From the NCBI GenBank assembly GCA_013388855.1, contig JACAEM010000023.1, positions 124,001-188,000 on the forward strand: a stretch of DNA of 64,000 nucleotides. The letters are read 5' to 3'. Shown here piece after piece: positions 59,607 through 64,000 of this stretch. The notes beneath the pieces were generated by a model. The model saw nothing but the letters and a program-made list of their open reading frames with translations. It was not told where the DNA came from and searched no databases. Each line of letters begins with the position of its first letter. The stretch's first letter is position 1. Source of the stretch: Chloroflexota bacterium. Lineage in GTDB: Bacteria; Chloroflexota; Anaerolineae; Anaerolineales; Villigracilaceae. Both the position numbers and the translations under genes were made by a program.

Positions 59607-60035
59607 CTACTTGGGTACCCCGCGCGGTTGAATCCAAAAGAAGATTTTCAACCATTTGACCGCGTCGTCCTCCGAATCCAGTTGGGAGATGAATCCCAAT
59701 CCAGCAGTGAGACGATAATATCGCTGTGCCTGCACCTTCCCCCCGAGCATCTCATAGCTTCTTCCCAAACTCATGTACAACGAGGGAAAGAAGTCCTGCA
59801 CCCGCTCGTCCTTGACGGCATATGCGTATTCCAAGGCAAGCAGGTTCCATGTCAGAGAATCTTCGAGGGTGTCCTGGCAACGCGCCAGGTAATGTGCGGC
59901 AATGCTGGCTGTGTAATGATCGGTACGGGCATCCCATGCCCGCTGATAGAAGAGGCGCGCTTCATCGAATCGATCTTCCAATTCAGCCCGTATGCCCTCG
60001 ACGCAGAGTGTGACGACGGGATTGTTGGCATCCAT
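59607..60035 (-). CDS. Tetratricopeptide-repeat-like protein
   Basis: A 142-residue helical protein with TPR-type alternation (AELEDRFDEARLFYQRAWDART..., ...SLTWNLLALEYAYAV..., SLYMSLGRSYEMLGGKVQAQRYYRLTAGL). No signal peptide. It lies alone between two stalked-protein genes and would act as a cytoplasmic adaptor. Function unknown. Confidence 0.7.
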   Translation of the reverse strand: MDANNPVVTLCVEGIRAELEDRFDEARLFYQRAWDARTDHYTASIAAHYLARCQDTLEDSLTWNLLALEYAYAVKDERVQDFFPSLYMSLGRSYEMLGGKVQAQRYYRLTAGLGFISQLDSEDDAVKWLKIFFWIQPRGVPK

Positions 60036-60245
60036 GGTGTTTTGATGTTACAGTGAGAGCTTGGAGACAACCGGGGTGTTTACCGAACCGGACGGATTAT
60101 ATCATTGTGATTGAAAGAGAAGTTTCTCTCCACGTCATCTCTTTCGTGTGATTCCGAACCACATGAAATATTCCCCGTTTTACAAGAAGTTTTCACTCTG
60201 AAAATTTTTCGAACATTTCTGTCCATCTCCCCATTTGCCCCACTA

Positions 60246-60806
60246 CTATTTTGGCTTTTTCGTTTTTGTCGGCTTCCGCGTCGGTTTCGGTTGGGCGGTC
60301 GGTTGTGCGATTGGGGTGGATATTGAAGAGGTCGGGGAAGGTGTGACGTAAATGATTGTGCTGGTCAAGGTTGGTTGCACAGTCGGTGTAACCGTCGCCT
60401 GTGGTGTTGCCGAAGGAAGGATTGTCGGAGTGGCTGGCGGAACAGTGGATGTCGGTGCTTTTGAGTCCAAAGTCATTGTTGGCACCGGCGTGGAAAGATT
60501 CACTTCGAGGGTGGCAATTCTATTTTTTGGGTCGCCGGTCCCTTGCAGGTCCGTGATAATTTGCAGGAGGATATCTTCCTTAACCGGGGGAACGACAAAC
60601 GTACCCGTTCCAGGTCCATAATCAGCCCGGGAGGTGGCGCGTATCGAAAGCGGCAGGTGGTCCTGCCCGGAGTTGCTGGCTCCCCCCGAGATCAAGGCAA
60701 GGATTTGGCAAAACAATAATACCAACAGGATCAAGATGGCGGCGGAGATATAAACGGTCTTTTGCCGTTCCTGGTCGATGGATGTCTCATATCCGGTCGC
60801 GTTCAT
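60246..60806 (-). CDS. Single-pass membrane protein with disordered Thr/Pro/Lys tail
   Basis: A 186-residue protein with a cytoplasmic polar start, one membrane helix (about 18-40), a small domain of about 55 residues (GPGTGTFVVPPVKEDILLQIITDLQGTGDPKNRIATLEV), and a very long Thr/Pro/Ser tail ending in a basic KPTRKPTKTKKPK run. The basic end could bind anionic wall or nucleic acid. Its ATG overlaps the stop of the HD-GYP gene as ATGA, so the two are co-translated. Confidence 0.7.
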   Translation of the reverse strand: MNATGYETSIDQERQKTVYISAAILILLVLLFCQILALISGGASNSGQDHLPLSIRATSRADYGPGTGTFVVPPVKEDILLQIITDLQGTGDPKNRIATLEVNLSTPVPTMTLDSKAPTSTVPPATPTILPSATPQATVTPTVQPTLTSTIIYVTPSPTSSISTPIAQPTAQPKPTRKPTKTKKPK

Positions 60807-62524
60807 GCAGTCAAACCATTCTCTCGGATCACCCGCATGAAGACCTCCACCACTTTTGGATCAAAGTGTTTGCCGCCCTGTTCCTGCAAGTATCGGATCA
60901 CTTCCTCCTGCGGCATGGCGCGGCGATATGGACGGTCATTGACGAGCGCATCGAATACATCGACCACGGCAAAGATCCGGGCAGAGATCGGGATCTGCTC
61001 TCCCTTCAACCCCCGCGGATAACCCGTGCCATCCCACTTTTCATGATGACAATAAGGAATCTCCAGCGCCGAGCGCAGATAATCGATATCTTTCAACATG
61101 TTATAGGCATGGATGGGATGTTTCCGTACAATCTCCAGTTCCTGCTCGGTCAACGGGCCATTCTTGTTCAAGATGGAATCCGGGATACCCATCTTGCCAA
61201 TATCGTGGAGCAGGGAGCCTCTGCGAATGCTGACCAACTCCTCTCCCTGAATACCCATCGCCTCCGCCAGCCGGAGTGTGAGCCGGGTCACACGTCCCGA
61301 ATGCCCTTCTGTCTCGCTATCGTGCAGTTCCAGCGCTTTTGCCCAACCTTCGAGGGTGCTGTCGTATGCCTTGATCAGTTCCATCTGCGACTGGTTCAAA
61401 CTGGCGACCATGGTATTAAACGCTTCGGTCAGGATCGATATTTCATCGTTGGTCTGCGTTTTGACTTTGATATTCAGATTACCTTTGGATACTTTCACCG
61501 CCGCCTGCACCAATTGGATCAGCGGCTCGGTGATCCTGTTTGCCAGGTTCACACCGATGAGAATGATCAGAAAATTTGCAGTGGCAACGATGAAAAATAT
61601 CCGCCAGCGCGAACCGGTGGAAGCCTGGATTACGGGGTTCTGACTGATTGCCACTCCCATGACGCCAAGCTGATAGTTCCCACGCACCTCCCAAACTCCC
61701 AAAATCTCTGTAAAGGGGATATTCGCCACAGTAATATTCCGTTTTGGACTGCTGGTATCACCAGTCGATGTGGAAAGCAGCGCCACCTCTGAGGTCAAAT
61801 TTTGGGTAAACGGCAAGGTACTTTCCATGGGATTCCCCGACAAGTCGTAAAAGGTTAACTGGGCAAACGTGCTTGCACGCATATCCGCCGCCATGGTCTT
61901 CAGTGACCTGCCCACGAGCACCGCGCCCGCCAGATTGTACTGCGAGTCGTAGATCGGTCCAGCGATATACAGGTAATAACCAGAATCGGTTTCTACCAGG
62001 TCCGCAAACTTGTCGCCCCGGTCATCACTTTTTCGAAACAAAATACCCTTTACGATCTCCAGACTGGAGAAGGTGGTCTGCTCTCCGGTGGTGAAATCGT
62101 AATCTTCCGGGTTGCCACCGGGACGATGACGCATGGAAAGTACATGATTTCCGTGCAGGTCGAGGAATTCCACCGCTTCCAGTCGATCATTGGCAACGAT
62201 ACCCAGGGTCAGGGATCGCAGAGTATTGGGATCCTTTGCGAGAACGGAATCCGACACTCCCTGCAAATTCGCCAGCAGCCGCAACGTCTCCAACAACTGT
62301 GTCTCATAACTCACCATCAATTCGGACGATATTTTCCCCGCTTCATAGAGTTGCTTGTTGAAACGCTCCTCGATGTTCTCGATGACCAGTTGGGTTGTCA
62401 GGTACGCCGCCGCCACAGCCAGCACCAACGATAAAAGCAAATACGGCAGGGTGATTTTGACCCGTATTGGCACGCGCACACGAACCGACGGTTGCAGAGA
62501 AGAGTCGTGGTCTAGAGTGGTCAT
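60803..62524 (-). CDS. HD-GYP receptor: sensor, HAMP and c-di-GMP phosphodiesterase domain
   Basis: A 573-residue protein; start at 62524. TM1 at about 23-46, a Cache-like outer sensor (about 50-300), TM2 (about 315-337), a HAMP segment, and an HD-GYP domain with HSGRVTRLT, LLHDIGKMGIPDSIL and HHEKWDGTGYPRGL. HD-GYP enzymes hydrolyse cyclic di-GMP. It probably senses an outside signal and is coupled by the ATGA overlap with the stalked membrane protein gene downstream. Confidence 0.93.
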   Translation of the reverse strand: MTTLDHDSSLQPSVRVRVPIRVKITLPYLLLSLVLAVAAAYLTTQLVIENIEERFNKQLYEAGKISSELMVSYETQLLETLRLLANLQGVSDSVLAKDPNTLRSLTLGIVANDRLEAVEFLDLHGNHVLSMRHRPGGNPEDYDFTTGEQTTFSSLEIVKGILFRKSDDRGDKFADLVETDSGYYLYIAGPIYDSQYNLAGAVLVGRSLKTMAADMRASTFAQLTFYDLSGNPMESTLPFTQNLTSEVALLSTSTGDTSSPKRNITVANIPFTEILGVWEVRGNYQLGVMGVAISQNPVIQASTGSRWRIFFIVATANFLIILIGVNLANRITEPLIQLVQAAVKVSKGNLNIKVKTQTNDEISILTEAFNTMVASLNQSQMELIKAYDSTLEGWAKALELHDSETEGHSGRVTRLTLRLAEAMGIQGEELVSIRRGSLLHDIGKMGIPDSILNKNGPLTEQELEIVRKHPIHAYNMLKDIDYLRSALEIPYCHHEKWDGTGYPRGLKGEQIPISARIFAVVDVFDALVNDRPYRRAMPQEEVIRYLQEQGGKHFDPKVVEVFMRVIRENGLTA

Positions 62525-62637
62525 GTTCACTGAGATCGGAAAAAACCCGATGGTCAAGTATATTCCATTATGAGCAATCGCCCACCTGTCAGCTTGGTAA
62601 GATAACGGTATTGTAATTTGACGTGTTAAAATGAGAC

Positions 62638-63654
62638 ATGCCCTCCATCGAAGTTATCAACCTCCAAAAAACCTTTCAAACCAAGCGAAAAGCCGCCGGG
62701 CTGGGCGGTTCGATGCACTCACTCTTCAAACCGGAGTACAGTTCCGTCGAAGCGGTGCGCAAACTCACGTTCCAGATGGATGCGGGCGAACTGCTCGGCT
62801 TCATCGGTCCCAACGGCGCGGGCAAATCCACCACCATCAAAATGCTCACCGGCATCCTGCATCCCACCAGCGGCGAGGCAAAAGTTCTCGGCTTCACCCC
62901 GTGGAAGGAACGGCAGAAACTTGCCTATCACATCGGCACGGTCTTCGGTCAGCGCCCGCAGTTGTGGTACCACCTTCCCGCCGTGGACACGTTTGTCCTA
63001 TTCGGGAAGATCTTCGAGATGGAAGAGCGCGATACAAAGATGCGCATCGGGCAACTCGCCGAAGCCTTCGAGATCCAGGATTTGCTGGAGATTCCCGTGC
63101 GGAAGCTGTCACTCGGGCAACGGATGCGCTGCGAAGTCGCCGCCTCGCTCCTCCACCGCCCGAAGCTGATCCTGCTCGATGAGCCGTCCATCGGTCTGGA
63201 CGTGGTTGCCAAACAACACATCCGGGATGCGATTCGTGAAATGGCGCGGCTCGAAAATGTGGGGGTCCTGCTCACCTCCCACGACGCAGGCGACCTGGAA
63301 GCCCTGTGCAAACGCGTCATCGTCGTTAACCACGGGCAGATCGTGTATGAAGATAAGGTCTCGAACCTGAAGCGCAAGTTTCTGACATCGAAACTGGTCG
63401 AGGTGCGTTATGCGGACGAAGTGTCGAAAGATTTCTTCATGGCAGGTGTCGAGATTTTGAAAGTGGGTCATTACGGCGTCAAACTTCGCTTCGACACGCG
63501 CAAGACACCTGTCGAAAAAGTGCTTTCCCACGTGACCGACGCGGGCAGTGTAGTCGATATCACCATCTCCGATCCGCCGCTCGAAGAGGTCATCGCGAAA
63601 ATTTATCAGACGCAGGATTCGCCAAAAATAAGCCAACAGGAACCAATACAATGA
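62638..63654 (+). CDS. ABC-2 type transporter ATP-binding protein
   Basis: A 338-residue ATPase. Walker A GPNGAGKST, signature LSLGQRMR, Walker B LILLDEPSIGLD and the switch histidine in LLTSHD are present. A short insertion (KAAGLGGSMHSLFKPEYSS) after the first strand and the C-terminal extension match the group that pairs with polytopic ABC-2 permeases such as natural-product exporters. No permease gene follows; the next gene, overlapping as ATGA, is an oligopeptidase. Confidence 0.9.
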   Translation: MPSIEVINLQKTFQTKRKAAGLGGSMHSLFKPEYSSVEAVRKLTFQMDAGELLGFIGPNGAGKSTTIKMLTGILHPTSGEAKVLGFTPWKERQKLAYHIGTVFGQRPQLWYHLPAVDTFVLFGKIFEMEERDTKMRIGQLAEAFEIQDLLEIPVRKLSLGQRMRCEVAASLLHRPKLILLDEPSIGLDVVAKQHIRDAIREMARLENVGVLLTSHDAGDLEALCKRVIVVNHGQIVYEDKVSNLKRKFLTSKLVEVRYADEVSKDFFMAGVEILKVGHYGVKLRFDTRKTPVEKVLSHVTDAGSVVDITISDPPLEEVIAKIYQTQDSPKISQQEPIQ

Positions 63655-64000
63655 ATTCATCCCCCGCCGCCCTTAGACGCCCGCACGCCATCACCCAGCA
63701 CGGTCAGACACGCATCGACAAGTATTACTGGATGAGGAACCGCGAAGACCCCGAGGTGATGAAATACCTGCGCGCCGAATCGGATTACCTTGAGAAGATG
63801 ATGCAGCACACAAAACCGTTGCAGGAACAGCTATTTTCCGAGATGAAGGGGCGTATCAAGGAAACGGATTCAACCGTCCCTGAGAGAAGAGGCGATTATT
63901 TTTATTACGAGCGCACCGAGGAGGGCAGGCAATATCCCATCTTCTGCCGCAAAAAGGATCTGGCAGAAAGTCCTGAAGAGGTCATACTCGATCAGAACGC
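63651..64000 (+). CDS. Oligopeptidase B-like prolyl oligopeptidase (partial, 5' part)
   Basis: The first 116 codons of an S9A peptidase: RRPHAITQHGQTRIDKYYWMRN near the start and KGRIKETDSTVPERRGDYFYYERTEEGRQYPIFCRK match the N-terminal propeller region of oligopeptidase B, which cleaves after Lys and Arg. No signal peptide. The ATG overlaps the stop of the ABC ATPase gene. The gene runs off the right edge, so the catalytic domain is not visible. Confidence 0.85.
   Translation, partial: MNSSPAALRRPHAITQHGQTRIDKYYWMRNREDPEVMKYLRAESDYLEKMMQHTKPLQEQLFSEMKGRIKETDSTVPERRGDYFYYERTEEGRQYPIFCRKKDLAESPEEVILDQN

Noticed and set aside
60782-61792. 336-codon plus-strand open frame opposite the HD-GYP gene
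   Set aside because: Antisense to conserved HD-GYP motifs, without start signals.
1-64000. CRISPR arrays, tRNA or rRNA genes, insertion sequences and prophage genes
   Set aside because: No regularly spaced repeats, cloverleaf sequences, transposase or phage gene was recognised when reading the window; a tool scan would be more sensitive for tRNAs.

Overview
The window looks like a chromosomal segment of a Chloroflexota bacterium, most likely class Anaerolineae. The reasons are a lipoprotein with an NBR1-type Ig-like domain, many secreted proteins carried on Thr/Pro-rich stalks, an adenosylcobalamin-dependent ribonucleotide reductase with NrdR, RNase J, an ABC1-family kinase, and a large sugar ABC-transport locus. 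This assignment is an inference from gene content; no rRNA is present. No tRNA, rRNA, CRISPR array, prophage or insertion sequence was recognised. The gene order is that of an ordinary chromosome with many short operons separated by clear hairpin terminators.

Layout. 1-6684: end of nusB, tatB-like and tatC, a large multidomain secreted protein and a penicillin acylase. 6702-10410 (minus): VanZ-like, ExoD-like and small membrane proteins, then mnmA overlapping a cysteine desulfurase gene (tRNA 2-thiolation). 10518-16833: Ig-like lipoprotein, an ABC-2 exporter operon, an ABC1/UbiB kinase and a Mut7-C protein. 17261-18927: a LacI-type regulator with a textbook promoter and operator, and a ParB-like gene preceded by a near-identical operator. 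19002-25444: C39-like peptidase, PPK2 kinase, secreted metzincin-like protease and a TPR membrane protein. 25465-32094 (minus): nrdJ and nrdR, then an alpha/beta-hydrolase gene overlapping a hydrolase/acyl-CoA synthetase fusion. 32151-41428: a P-loop-like protein, DUF1992, RNase J with a structured leader, mutY with a GT-C-like membrane protein, and small hydrolases.

42613-55271 is an alpha-glucan (maltodextrin-type) utilisation locus: MalK/UgpC-type ATPase, ROK regulator, sugar-binding lipoprotein, MalF- and MalG-like permeases, a GH13 lipoprotein, a second MalF/MalG pair and an intracellular GH13 enzyme. The second MalF is fused in frame behind a complete GT-C/PMT-like membrane domain, the most unusual gene of the window. 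55396-62524 is a run of stalk-anchored surface proteins with a sirtuin, a TolB-like propeller and an HD-GYP receptor. The window closes with an ABC-2 ATPase and the start of an oligopeptidase B.

Expression signals are unusually readable: perfect or near-perfect sigma-70 promoters before the lacI-type gene and before the RNase J leader, a full-length anti-16S Shine-Dalgarno sequence with no recognisable gene behind it in the leader of the sugar-binding protein, and strong hairpins separating the binding-protein gene from its permeases and the permeases from the amylase.
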